A stretch of DNA of 64,000 nucleotides from Ryuthela nishihirai (lineage: Eukaryota > Arthropoda > Arachnida > Araneae > Heptathelidae), in NCBI GenBank assembly GCA_038380435.1, contig JAWZYU010000004.1:22728001-22792000 (forward strand). The letters run 5' to 3'. A model generated the notes under the pieces. That model was given only the letters and a program-made list of their open reading frames with translations. It made no database searches and had not been told where the DNA came from. The position numbers were made by a program, and so were the translations under genes. This document shows, piece after piece, positions 10,540 through 22,141 of this stretch (its first letter is position 1; every line of letters begins with the position of its first letter).

Positions 10540-13528
10540 TCATCATCATCATCATCATCCTCAAGCAGCCAAGGGCTACGGAGGTCCAACCAGACTGCAC
10601 AGTTTAATTCTCCAAGCATATCTGTCCTGAGCTACATCTGCTGCATCTGGCCACTGTACACCAATTCTAACAAGGTCCTATTTGACATTGTCAGCCCACC
10701 GCATCCTAGGTCTCCCCCTCCTTCTGATGCCTCTAGGCACACTCTTCATAACCCTATTCGCCAATCTATAATTATCCATACGGGCAACATGGCCAAACCA
10801 GCGGAGTCTCTCTCTGCACAATATGCTGCTTAAAGGAGGTTGCAGACTCCTTTGCCTAACCTCATCATTAGTTACAAAGTTAAACCACCTAATACCCAAG
10901 ACACTGCGTAAGCATCTAGAATCAAAAGCATCAAGTTTCCTGTTATCTTGTTTACACAGCGTCCAAGTTTCACTACCATAACTAACCCTAGAAAGAACCA
11001 AACTATTATACAGTCTAATTTTAGTCTTTAGGTGTATACGCCTATTTCTCCACAATCTCCATAGATTCTTAAAAGTCCCGGCAGCAATACCTATTTGTCT
11101 GTTAATCTCATGCCGCACATCACCAGTATCAGTTACGTAGCTCCCACGGTAATTAAACTGTGACACCTGCTCAAGTCTGCAACCATTCAGATTAACTGAA
11201 TCACAACCTGCCTGACCAATTTTCATCACTTTAGTTTTCTCTCTGTTTATAACCAAACCTACTGTACTACCAATCTCATCAACAGCTCGAATGAAAGAGT
11301 TCATCTCATCAACATCATTTGCCAAAAGGGCTAAATCATCAGCATAATCTAAATCAGAAATTTTCGTCTCTCCAGCCCATTTAAGGCCAAAAGCTTTCCC
11401 TTGAAGTGAATTTCGCATAACATAATCGACAACCAAACTAAAGAGAAAAGGAGACAAAAATGCACCCTTGTCGAACACCAGAAGTAATGCTAAACCAATT
11501 GCTACAAGACTTACCAACTCTCACACATGACTCAGTGTTATTATAGAGAGCTTTCATTATGTTAAATAACTTGTCTGGTATACCATATGATCTCACAATC
11601 AACCACAAATTATGACGATCAACAGAGTCGAAAGCCTTTTTGAAATCAACAAAGCAAGCAACCAAAGGTTTCTGAAACTCTAAACATTTCTCAAGAATCT
11701 GCCTAAGTGAAAATATCTGATCTACACATCCCCTACCACTTCTGAATCCACATTGCTCATCACACAATTGCCTGTCAACCAGATTCTTAATTCTATTAAG
11801 CACAATCATGGAAAGAACTTTACCTGGAACAGAGAGTAGGCTGATACCCCTATAGTTATCACAAGAACTGCGATCACCTTTTTTGAAAATAGGGATAATA
11901 ATAGCTCTGGTAAAATCTTTAGGAACCATGCCTTTATCAAAAAAGTTATTCAAAATTTCAGTCATCCAAATGGTAACCGAAACATTCCCAGCTCTAAGCA
12001 TTTCCGTAGTAATTTCATCCACCCCTGGGGATTTATGAAGTTTAAGTTTAGAAATAGCCAAACTAACTTCAGATTGTGTTATAGGGCCAACATTAAAGCC
12101 AACAATGCATCTATCATCATTGCAAACAATGGGAGTAGAATTAACCACATTGTTTAGAACATCACTGAAATGCTCAGCCCACCTAGCCATGACAGAATCC
12201 TCACCTTCTATAATCTTACCTTGTTTATCCTTCAATCCCTGTATACCTGTTCGTTTTCTACCACACAAAACATTAACTATCTGGTACAGCTCTCTGCTGT
12301 TGTGCTGTCTAACTGCTTCCTCAGCTTTGTCAGCCAGGCCATCAAGCCAAAGATTCTTATCAGTAGCTAACTGATCCTTTACACGTTTATTAAGTTCTCT
12401 GTAATGCTTTCTATTAGGACTAGTAGGGTACTGATTAAGGACATTCCTGCAGTTCCTTCTTTCTGAAACAAGCTCAAGTGCCTTATCACTTAAATAATTC
12501 TGCCTCCTCTGCTCCTTTTTCTCTAAAAGAGTACTGTTAGTTTCCAAAAAAGCCTGTTTAAAATAGCCCCATTCTTCCTCAACTTCAGTATTAAGCAAAC
12601 CATGACTGTCATAATGATTAAGTAACCTATCATGGTAAGCTTTAGCTATAACTGGGTCTTCCAGAGCTTCAGTATTAAAGATACATTTTTTAACCCTAGC
12701 ACAACACTTTTTAAGTTTAAGTTGCAAGACACTTTTAACAAGGTAATGGTCAGATCCAATTTCAGCTCCCCTATATGCCCTGGTATTTCTAACAGAACTA
12801 GCCCATTTGCTGTTAATTAATATATAATCAATCATATTCCTATGCAGCCTGTCAGGTGAAACCCATGTGTATTTATGTATGTCGCGGTGTTTGTAATATG
12901 TGTTAGTTATTCTGAAACCATTGAGTTTACTTACCTGTAGGAGACGTTGCCCATTGCCATTGCAGCTACCAATACCAAAAGGGCCTATTACTCCTCCCCA
13001 AAGGTCAGAGTCGGTACCAACTTTAGCATTGAAGTCACCTAGAACAAGTGTAATATCTCCTTCTTTGACAGAATTCAAATTATCCTGAAGTTGTCCATAA
13101 AACCTATCCTTCTCATCCTCATCAGAATCCTCAGTGGGGGCATAACAGCAGATAACATTCAAGTCTTTAATGCTTGTCTGAAATTTTGCTGTAAGAAACC
13201 TTTCATTAATGCACTCATATCCTAGAAGAGCATCACTAGCATGTCTGCTGAGCAGCAGACTCACGCCTTGGTGATGCTTTACATCCTTCCTCCCTGTAAA
13301 AAGGAATTTAAAGTTATTTTTAAGTATCTCACCTTTACCTGTCCATCTGGTCTCTTGCAAGCCTAGAATATCTAGGTTATAGCGCTGGAATTCCTGCATG
13401 AGGATATCAAGAGAACAATCTCTATGTAATGTCCTCACGTTCCACATTCCTGCAGAGAGAAAATCATTAGTAGGATTTTTAAAGAAATTAGGTTTATTGA
13501 GATTGGTAGGGCCAACAATATCAAACAG
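10540..13528 (-). mobile_element. LINE copy L2 (RTE-type), nearly complete ORF
   Basis: The 3' tail is ATC repeats (GAT on the coding strand) at 10540-10562. The element runs to about 13528, where the 5' UTR is truncated. It lies in the same orientation as CNOT10 transcription and splits T2 copy C. About 20 bp expected from T2-B are missing at the junction. Confidence 0.92.
10576..13447 (-). pseudogene. LINE L2 endonuclease/RT ORF with one frameshift and one late stop
   Basis: From the ATG at 13447 the protein starts MWNVRTLHRDCSLDILMQEF, then GLQETRW, LVLGDFNAK and SDHY of an APE-type endonuclease, followed by RT motifs FVDFKKAFDSVD, GVRQGC, YADD and the C-terminal GHVARMD block. One extra A in a homopolymer near 11455 (five A where related copies have four) shifts frame between RQGC and LSPF of RT. 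A CAG-to-TAG change makes a stop at 10678-10680, about 34 codons before the family stop at 10576-10578. Otherwise it is almost intact, so the copy is young. It is the best full-length template for the start of the family ORF. Confidence 0.92.
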
Positions 13529-13869
13529 TCAACTTTGGAATTCTTTTTAAACAGATAACCTATCAACTGTAATAGGACATGCTACATACCAAATTAAACA
13601 GAATTACGAATTTTATGAAAATGAAAGATTAAACCAATTTACAAACATAATTTTAACAAGACCTTTTTACAGGAATATAATGAAAAAAATAGATCAGACT
13701 ATGCAATTAAGGCTTAATTTTGGAAAACCTGATGAATAAAAATAGCTAAATAATATGTTAATCAAAAGTAACTTTCTTCCCAAATAATATAATATTTACA
13801 TGAAACGTGAATTTTATTTCTTTTAATGATTCTTTTCAGTGTGGTACATTTTAAAACATCGGCCAGTAT

Positions 13870-14570
13870 TATACAGGGTTACTTCGAATGCTTGCATTAA
13901 TGGGATCTGTCCAGTTTATGGGTGTTAAAGTTTGGCAATATTGGCTCAAGTGCTGAAAAGTTTGTGCACCAAGGGTAAAAAAAATCATGCATATCATCAG
14001 AGTGGCACAACAAATATATTGAGGGGGGGGGGGGGGGAGTTATTTTTAAAAACTTATAATTTATAATAAACAAAAAACTTCTACCAGAGAATTGGGGGGA
14101 ATAAAACACCCTCAATGTAATTAGGGGGGGGAATCAATACGGAAAATTCAATAATTTATGGAAATGACATAAACCTATAGAAATGAAAACGAAGGTTTAA
14201 TTATAAAAGTATAAATACTAATTAGATGAATGGTCACATTATCCTAGTGGCAAGAGAAGAATGCTTGCTGCATTCATCCATTATATAGCCACTTAAGTTC
14301 ATGTGTGAGCAATACCTTAGTCACTGCACTCAAAGAACTGAATCTGCTCTGCTGTGATCCATTTGAAGCTGACAGTTTCATAACAACTCGGGCCTTGCTT
14401 GCTCTGGCTAAGAAGGTTGTTATTACTTACAGTTTCGATTTTATGAGCAGGAAAGATGCATAGAATGTTGGGATAAATGATATAATTGATAAAAAAAAAA
14501 TGCTAGGAAAGTAAAGTAGGTTTAAGGCAGAAAAGAGTGTAAAACTGGAGGAAAAAACACAGAGGTATGT
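13870..14570. repeat. Low-complexity part of T2 copy C
   Basis: Contains a G-run of about 16 near 14022-14037 and shorter G-runs near 14093 and 14125. Similarity to T2-B is patchy here. No gene. Confidence 0.4.
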
Positions 14571-14738
14571 ATTTCGCAATTACTTCAAAAATCTTCTGTT
14601 TCTAAAAATAGAGTTTTTCCTTAACTTTCAGTGATTTTCGAAACTTTAAGGGAAAATTTATTGATAATAATTCAAATCAAATTTGTGAGCTTAAATCAGA
14701 TAGTTGCTTCAGCAGAGAGTAACATTAACAAATACATA

Positions 14739-14947
14739 AAAATAAAAATAAATACCCCCTCAAGCAGCTGCTTGCCACAGAGGTCTGACAGGAGCCTGTC
14801 AGTTTATATGCCACAGTAGGAGATCTGAGAGGATGGCAGGACCTCAGCAGAAAAACGACACACACATCCATGCCTAATTCCGGGGCTCGAACCCAGGTCC
14901 CTTAGATCAGTAGCCAAGTGTGCTAACCACTCGGCCACGGGACGGCC
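14739..14947 (-). mobile_element. SINE2 (tRNA-derived), full length
   Basis: On the minus strand it begins GGCCGTCCCGTGGCCGAGTG and has A box TGGCCGAGTGGTTAGC and B box GGTTCGAGCCC. It ends AAGCAGCTGCTTGAGGGGGT plus an AT-rich tail. The target duplication AACAAATACATA lies at 14727-14738 and 14948-14959. The tRNA head resembles class II (Ser/Leu-like) tRNAs. Length 209 bp. Confidence 0.93.
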
Positions 14948-15809
14948 AACAAATACATAGGCAATACCATTTAGTGTTTCTAAGAAATGGCATTTAGATG
15001 GCTTTAACAAATTATGTATATTATAGTTTAATAAAATATGCATCAAATGAAAAAAGAAAATATTATATTTCAAACTTTAATTGTGTTTTTAAAAGATATA
15101 TATGTAATAAAATTTCCAAAAAGCATTTTTATTTTTTAAAGTAGTTAGATAGTAACTGGAAGAAGAGTTATGCACCAATCCCCTGTGATCATGCATAGAA
15201 CCGGCCAAACCTAGCTCCTAATGTCCAACCCCACTTTCTAGTGGTGCAGGCAGTTAGTACCTTTCAAAAGAGATACTCTCTTGTGGAAGTGAATGGAAGG
15301 GCTGCCAGATTAGTGTGGCCTACTGATCTGGACAACTATGGCTATTTTTCCTTTTTTTTTCTACCCTGCTGAAGAGTGGTCAACCACACAGGGTCCTGGT
15401 GCTGACCATATAAACCCACTGGACAGATATATGGCTCTGAGCTTGATTATGGATCCTGATTTTGCTGCATTAGTAGGCTTCTATGGAAGGAAAATCTTCC
15501 GCTGTGTTTTCTGTTTGTTTGTGGGTTGACAGCCCCAAGTGAATAGATTCACAGGATATGTTTATCAGCTGGTGGATAATACTGAACAGAGGTCATCGCA
15601 AGCACCTGAACTCTTTGCTTCTATTGGCATCGTCAAATTCTACATTGGAGGAAGTCTTCCAGTGTAGATGGCTTCAGCCTTTAGTGATGGGGGAACGTGT
15701 CTTTGCCCCATGTCTGTGATTAAGGGGCTGTTCAATATTGTTAGCATTCCCTCTCTCAATAAACATAGTTTCTTTAAACATCCCACTAGCCATTTTCTCT
15801 CCATAGGTA

Positions 15810-17533
15810 GTTGGAATGTGAGGACTCTGCACAGAGCTTTTTCTCTTGATGTCCTCACACAAGAATTACACCGTTAAAATTTAGATATTCTCGGCTTGCA
15901 AGAGACCAGATGGACAGATAAAGGTCAGATTCTTAAAAATAATCTTAAATTTCTCTTTTCAGGGAGGGACGACAACAAACATCACCAAGGCATAGGTCTG
16001 CTTCTCAGCAGACACGCTAGTGATGCTCTTCTAGGATATGAGTGTATTAATGAAAGGTTTCTTACAGCAAATTTTCAGACAAGCATTAAAGACATATGTT
16101 ATCTGCTGTTATGCCCCCACTGAGGATGCCGATGAGGATGAGAAGGATAGGTTTTACGGACAACTTAAAAATATTTTGAATTCTGTCAAGAAAGGAGATA
16201 TTACCCTTGTTCTAGGTGACTTCAATGCCAAAGTTGGTACTGACTCTGACCTTTGGGGAGGAGTGATAGGCCTTTTTGGTATTGGTAGCTGCAATGGCAA
16301 TGGGCAATGTCTCCTACAGGTAAGTAAACTCAATGGTTTCAGAATAACTAACACTTATTACAAACACTGTGACATACATAAGTTACACATGGGTTTCACC
16401 TGATGGGCTGCATAAGAATATGATTGATTATATATTAATTAATAGCAAATGGGCTAGTTCTGTCAGGAATACCAGGGCATATAGGAGGAGATGAAATTGG
16501 ATCTGACCATTACCTTTTTAAATGTCTATTTCAGCTTAAACTTAAAAAGTGTTGTGCTAAGGTTAAAAAATTTACCTTTAATACTGATATCTATAATACT
16601 TACCATGATAGGTTACTTAGGCATTATGGTAGTCATGGTTTGCTTACTGCTGAAGCTGAGGAAGAATAGGACCATCTTAAACAGGCTTTTTTGGAAACTA
16701 ACAGTACTCTCTTAGGAAAAAAGGTGCAGAAGAGGCAGAATAATTTGAGTGATAAGGCCTTGAACTTATTTCAGAAATTATATATTCTTTCTCCTTGAAC
16801 TTATTTCGGGAACGTCCTGAATCAATACCCTACTAGTCCTGATAGAAAGCATTAGAGAGAGAGCTGAATAAACATGTAAAGGATAAGTTAGCTGCTGATA
16901 AGAATCTCTGGCTTGATGATAAAACTGAGGAAGCAGTTAGATAGCACAACTGGTAAAGCAGAGAGCTGTACCAGATAATGAATGTTTTGCATGGTAGAAA
17001 ACAGACAGGTATACAGGGACTGAAGGATAAACAAGGTAAGGTTATAGAACGTGAGGATTCTGTTATGGCTAGGTGGGCTGAGCTTTTCAGTGATTGGGTT
17101 GTTTTATTTCTGAGCAGCACTTTTTTGCACACAATGGGCTAAATGGCCAGGTCACAAGGACCCTGAAGGCTCAGAGAAGGTTGGGGAAGGGGACCCACTG
17201 GAACAGCTATTAGGAGACAGATGGTAGCCTCCCATCAAGGCCATCCAGTATGTTCTTTAATGTGTGGAGAGTATGGCTCTCCCACACACAGGGCTATGGT
17301 TTTACGTCCCATCTGGCGGCCTTTCCAAGCCCATCGGTGTCCTCGACTGACCGTGGGCAAGGCGAGGAGTTTTGCAGAGATAAATCTCAATGCTGACCCA
17401 GTTGGAATTCTAACCTGGGAACTGCAGATTACAAGTCTGGAGCGCTACTGACTGAGCCACCCCCACCCTGCATTTCAGTGATGTTCTGAACAATGTGGTT
17501 AGTTCTACTCCCATTGTTTGTAATGATGATAGT
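15810..17533 (+). pseudogene. LINE L3 endonuclease ORF, multiply broken
   Basis: Fragments of the family ORF appear in several frames: GSWNVRTLHRAFSLDVLTQ at the start, a stop in place of Tyr shortly after, GLLLSRHASDALLGYE, LVLGDFNAKVGT near 16207-16242, then frameshifts from 16380 onward. The region from 16540 to 17090 is heavily decayed, with deletions. No RT catalytic motifs remain. The start reads HRAF rather than HRDC, the variant shared with L7 and L8. It cannot encode a working protein. Confidence 0.85.
17095..17470 (-). mobile_element. SINE1 inserted in LINE L3
   Basis: Antisense full-length copy with the TGGGTTG end and tRNA-like head. Near-identical flanks CTTTTCAGTGAT (17083-17094) and CATTTCAGTGAT (17471-17482) are the target duplication within the LINE sequence. 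It post-dates L3. Confidence 0.9.
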
Positions 17534-17890
17534 ATAAGAATATTAATTGAATTAATTGAATTGTGTATTTTTTATAAGATATATATATAAGAAAATTTTC
17601 AAACAGCAATTTTTATTTTTAAGAAACTGATTTTTTTTTTGTTGTACCTTATCAGCCTTTTATTTCAGATTTTGTCAACATATATATATATACGACCTGG
17701 ACATGGAAGGGTTAATCCTTCCAGGGTCACTGTCAAACATAGACATTGGCAGAATATGCAATGAGAGTTCAGAGATGATATTGAACTTTTTTTGTACAAT
17801 GCATGAAACTTCGATTTAAAAAAAATTGCTGTTTGAAAATTTTCTTATATATATATTTAAATAATTTAAGTCACCCATGAGAATAAAGGG
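17534..17890. repeat. Two T2 left ends, head to head at one TTAA
   Basis: GACATGGAAGGG before TTAA (17712-17715) and TCCTTCCAGGGTC after it are inverted copies of the T2 terminus. Sequence on either side continues as T2 left-end interior in opposite directions (CAGCAATTTTTATTTTTAAG on the left; its reverse-complement relative near 17818-17835). The two ends share a single TTAA, as expected if one element targeted the terminal TTAA of another. Confidence 0.65.
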
Positions 17891-18046
17891 GAACAGAAGC
17901 TGTGAGAAAAAATATCATCAAGGTCAACCTGAATGATGGGATTTCCAGGGAGAAGATATATGGAGCAGAATGTCAATTAAAATTCTACAAAGATGTGAAT
18001 GGCAACCATATCTAAAGTAACAGTTAGAGGTAAGATCTGGATAGAA

Positions 18047-18750
18047 AATAGTGATTCACAAGAATGGATAAATAAAATAATAAATTTTAACTAAATTTAT
18101 TATTAAAAATAAACTTTAACCCGATGAGCTAAACCACCTGTCATTGTTGAACGCATCTGACATGAGCCTCCCCTCCCCATTACAAGTAGCAATTCCTCGA
18201 AATGGAGAGAGTAAATGCTGATTTCTTATACAGCAAGAATCAATCATTGTTCCAGCAATGTCCAGAGGAGCAGACATTATATTTTTTATGAAGGTATGGG
18301 AAGTGGACAGTGGTCAATTTCATCTGTGTCCCCCCTCTCAAGGAATGCAGTGGACATCAATGTGAAGTTTGAGATTTTCCTAGTGGCCTGTGGCAAGGAG
18401 TGAGAGCTTAACCCTCCATGAAATGTTTTTTTCAATTGGTAGAAGAAAAAGTGGAAGGACAGAGTCCCTCTCAGTAGGTAGGTAGATCATAGAGAGGGCT
18501 GACTTTGTAAAGGTGCAAGAGTAGGTTGGTTTGATTTGAACTGCCAACTACCTGGTCACGCACCATAAGTGTATTGTGCTAAGTGCATATTGAATTGGGA
18601 GCATGGTTACCCCTAATGTTTACACTATGGCTAGAGAGAGAGACTTTGAAACAACCCTGCTGAGGAGTGGTCAAATTCACAGGGTCCTGGTGCTGACCAT
18701 TTATACCTATTAGACTGGATTTGTTTATGGATTTGAGCTTGATTATGGAT
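18047..18750 (+). repeat. 704-bp duplicated block, copy 1
   Basis: By eye, identical base for base to 22142-22845 (offset 4095). The first mismatch is at 18751. It covers unassigned sequence upstream of L4 and the beginning of its 5' UTR. A 62-codon ORF at 18215-18403 is present in both copies but has no recognisable homology, so I do not call it a gene. Confidence 0.9.
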
Positions 18751-19170
18751 CCTGGACTTGCTGCACTGGTGGGCCTCTGTTGAGGGAGAATCTGCCACTG
18801 TGTTTTCTGTTTGCTTCTGGGTTGCCAGCCCTAAGTGAACAGAGGCATGGGATACCTTATATCAGCTGGTGGATAATCCTAATCAGAGGCCATCGCAGGT
18901 ACCTGAACCTCACTTAGCGAGTTGGGCATCGTCAAGCCTAAACTAGAGTAATGTGTCTCAGGCAGACCATATGGTTCTTGAAAAAGTCCACTTGAAAAGG
19001 TGGTGCCTGAAGTTCCTACCAGCATCGGTGACTTCAGCCTTTAGCGGAGGAGGAACAGATCTTTTCCCCATGCCTGCAATCAGGGGGCTGTTCGATATTG
19101 TTGGCCTTAGCTATCTCAATAAACCTAGTTTTTTTTATAAAATCATTTTCTCTTTGCAGGAACGTGAAAC

Positions 19171-22141
19171 ATGAGGACATTACATAGAGATTATTCTCTT
19201 TATGTCCTCATGCAGGTTGGGTTGTTTTACCTCTGAGCAGCACTTTTTTGCACACCATGGGCTAAATGGCCAGGTCATATGGACCCCGGAGGCTCAGAGA
19301 AGGTTGGGGGAGGGGACCCACTGGAACAGCTGTTGGGAGACAGATGGTAGCCTCCCGTCAACACCATCCAGCATGTTCTTTAACGTGCACAGGGTATGTC
19401 TCTCCCGCACACGGGACCACGGCTTAATGTCCCATCCAACGGACGGCGGCCTTTCCAAACCCATCGGTGTCCCCTACTGACCGTGGGCAGGGCGGGGAAT
19501 TTTGCAGAGATAAATCTCAACGCTGACCCAGCTGGGACTCGAACCTGGGAACTACAGATTACGAGCCTGGCACGCTACCGACTGAGCCACCCCCGTCCCC
19601 CTCATGCAGGAATTCCAGCGCTATAACCTAGATATTCTAGGCTTGCAAGAGACCAGATGGACAGGTAAAGGTGAGATACTTAAAAATAACTTTAAATTTC
19701 TCTTTACAAGGAGGGAGGATGGAAAGCATCACCAAGGCATGGGTCTGCTTCTCAGCAGACATGCTAGTGATGCTCTTCTAAGATATGAGTGCATTAACGA
19801 AAGGTTTCTTACAGCTAAATTTCAGACAAGCATTAAGGACTTGAATGTTATCTGCTGTTATGCCCCCACTGAGGATGCCGATGAGAATGCGAAGGATAGG
19901 TTTTACGGACAACTTCAGGATATTTTGAACTCTGTCAAGAAAGGAGATATTACCCTTGTTCTAGATGACTTCAATGCAAAAGTTGGTACTGACTCGAACC
20001 TTTGGGGAGGGTTGATAGGCCCTTTTGGTATTGGTAGCTGCAATGGCAATGGGCAACATCTCCTACAGGTAAGTAAACTCAATGGATTCAGAATAACTAA
20101 CACTTATTACAAACACCGTGACATACATAAATACACATGGGTTTCACCCGATTGGCTGCATAAGAATATGATTTATTATATATTAATTAACAGCAAATGG
20201 GCTAGTTCTGTTAGGAATACTAGGTCATATAGGGGAGCTGAAATTGGATCTGACCATTACCTTGTTAAAAGTGTCTTGCAACGTAAACTTAAAAAGTGTT
20301 GTGCTAGGTTTAAAAAATTTACTTTTAATACTGACACTCTAAAATACCAAGTTATAGACAAAGCTTACCATGATAGGTTACTTAGTCATTATAACAGTCA
20401 TGGTATGCTTACTACTGAAGTGGAGGAAGGATGGGACCATTTTAAACAGGCTTTTTTGGACACTAACAGTACTCTTTCAGGAAAAAAGGAGCGGAGGAGG
20501 CAGAATTATTTGAATGATAAGGCACTTGAGCTTATCTCAGAAAGAAGGAACTGCAGGAATGTCCTTAATCAGTACCCTACTAGTCCTAATAGAAAGCATT
20601 ACAGAGAGCTAATAAACATGTAAAGGATCAGTTAGCTGCTGATAAGAATCTTTGGCTTGATGGCTTGACTGACAAAGCTGAGGAAGCAGTTAAACAGCAT
20701 AACAACAGAGAGCTGTACCAGATAGTTAATGTTTTATGTGGTAGAAAACGGACAGGTAGACAGGGATTGAAGGATAAACAAGGTAAGGTTATAGAAGGTG
20801 TGGATTCTGTCATGGCTAGGTGGGCTGAGCATTTCAGTGATGTTCTAAACAATGTGGTTAGTTCTACTCCCATTGTTTGTAATAATGATAGATGCATTGG
20901 TGGCTTTAATGTTGGCCCTATAACACAATCTGAAGTTATTTTGGCTATTTCTAAACTTAAACTTCATAAATCCCCAGGGGTAGATGAAATTACTACTGAA
21001 ATGCTTAGAGCTGGGAATGTTTCGGTTACCACTTGGATGACTGAAATTTTGAATATCTTTTATGATAAAGGCATGGTTCCTAAGTATTTTACCAGAGCTA
21101 TTATTATTTTCTAAAAAGGTGATCGCAGTTCTTGTGATAACTCTGGGGTTACCAGCCTACTCTCTGTTCCAGGTAAAGTTCTTTGCGTGATCGTGCTTAA
21201 TAGAATTAAAAACCTGGTTGACAGCCAATTGCATGATGAGCAATGTGGATTCAGAAGTGGTAGGGGATGTGTGGATGAGATATTTTCACTTAGGCAGATT
21301 CTTGAGAAATGTTTAGAGTTTCAGTAACCTTCGGTTGCTAGCTTTGTTGATTTCAAAAAGGCTTTCGACTCTGTTGATCGTCGTAATTTGTGGTTGATTG
21401 TGAGATCATATGGTATACCTGATAAGTTAGTTAACATAATGAAAGCTCTCTATAATAACACTGAGTCATGTGTGAGGGTTGGTAAGTCTTGTAGCAATTG
21501 GTTTAGCATTACTTCTGGTGTTCGACAAGGGTGCATTTTGTTTCCTTTTCTTTTTAGTTTGGTTATTGATTATGTTATGCAAAATTCATTGCAAAGGAAA
21601 GATTTTGGCCTTAAATGGTCTGGAGATACTAAAATTTCTGATTTAGATTATGCTGATAATTTAGCCGTTTTGGCAAGTGATGTTGATGAGATGAACTCTT
21701 TCATTTGAGCTGTTGATGAGACTGGTAGTAGAGTAGGTTTGGTTATAAACATAGAGAAAACTAAAGTGATGAAAATTGGTCAGGCAGGCTGTGAGTCAGT
21801 TAATCTGAATGTTTGCAATCTTGAGCAGGTGTCGCAATTTAATTTCCTTGGGAGCTGTATAACAGATAATGGTGATGTGCGCCGTGAGATTAACAGACGA
21901 ATAGGGATTGCTGCTGGGACTTTGAAGAATCTATGGAGATTGTGGAGAAATAGGTGTATACACCTAAAGACCAAAATTAGATTGTATAATAGTTTGGTTC
22001 TTTCTAGGGTTAGTTATGGTAGTGAAACTTTGACACTATATAAACACGATAACAGGAAACTAGATGCTTTTGATTCTAGATGCTTATGCAGTATCTTGGG
22101 CATTAGGTGGTTCAACTTTGTAACTAATGATGAGGTTAGGC
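19171..22141 (+). pseudogene. LINE L4 endonuclease/RT ORF, broken
   Basis: The N-terminus (MRTLHRDYSLYVLMQ) is separated from the rest by the SINE1. The endonuclease half is open at 19604-20623, with GLQETRW, an altered LDDFNAK (Gly to Asp relative to LGDFNAK) and SDHY. A frameshift near 20620 is followed by an open stretch at 20665-21114, decay at 21115-21385, then RT at 21388-21708 with SGVRQGC. The RT motif C is YADN, so the second catalytic Asp is lost. The thumb/C-terminal part runs to 22141. Nonfunctional. Confidence 0.9.
19217..19600 (-). mobile_element. SINE1 inserted in LINE L4
   Basis: Antisense full-length copy. The flanks CTCATGCAGG at about 19208-19217 and 19601-19610 are the target duplication inside the LINE codons that follow the start. 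B box (GGTTCGAGTCC on the minus strand) near 19540. Confidence 0.92.

Larger units (their letters stand above)
10094..15140 (-). mobile_element. T2 copy C, split by LINE L2 and SINE2
   Basis: The TTAA at 10094-10097 followed by CCCGTCCATGGTCC is the right terminus of a minus-oriented T2 element. The interior matches T2-B (55307-57853) in reverse complement from 10200 to 10538, resumes at about 13529 after L2, and continues past SINE2 to about 15140, for example AGGCTTAATTTTGGAAAA near 13710 and CTTCTAAGAAATGGC-like sequence near 14974. The last ~85 bp of its left end is missing where L3 begins. No transposase ORF. Confidence 0.65.
15150..17533 (+). mobile_element. LINE copy L3, degraded, 3'-truncated
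   Basis: 5' UTR from about 15150 to 15810 in the same version as L7 and L8, with CAAAAGAGATACTCTCTTGT near 15267, then a broken ORF. The copy stops within the RT-upstream region near 17533 and lacks reverse transcriptase. It is interrupted by SINE1 at 17095-17470. Confidence 0.85.
18645..22141 (+). mobile_element. LINE copy L4, 3'-truncated
   Basis: 5' UTR from roughly 18645, ORF from 19171, ending abruptly at GAGGTTAGGC (22141), where copy 2 of the 704-bp block begins. The final ~340 bp of the LINE and its GAT tail are missing. A SINE1 lies inside at 19217-19600. The exact 5' limit is uncertain because the upstream sequence has no second independent copy. Confidence 0.85.

Noticed and set aside
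12900..13088. Recurrent short ORF starting MLVILKPLSLLTCRRRCP opposite every LINE copy
   Set aside because: It is the antisense shadow of the LINE endonuclease codons; its conservation follows the LINE, with no independent start or context.
14019..14040. Long G-run as a possible G-quadruplex or telomere-like element
   Set aside because: A homopolymer of this kind in AT-rich DNA is most simply slippage or sequencing noise; no repeated GGG-loop pattern of note.
16038..16403. 121-codon ORF in L3 as an independent gene
   Set aside because: It is an out-of-frame and in-frame mix of the LINE endonuclease in a broken copy.
18215..18403. 62-codon ORF conserved exactly at 18215 and 22310
   Set aside because: Identity is explained by the 704-bp DNA duplication; no recognisable domain or coding signal.
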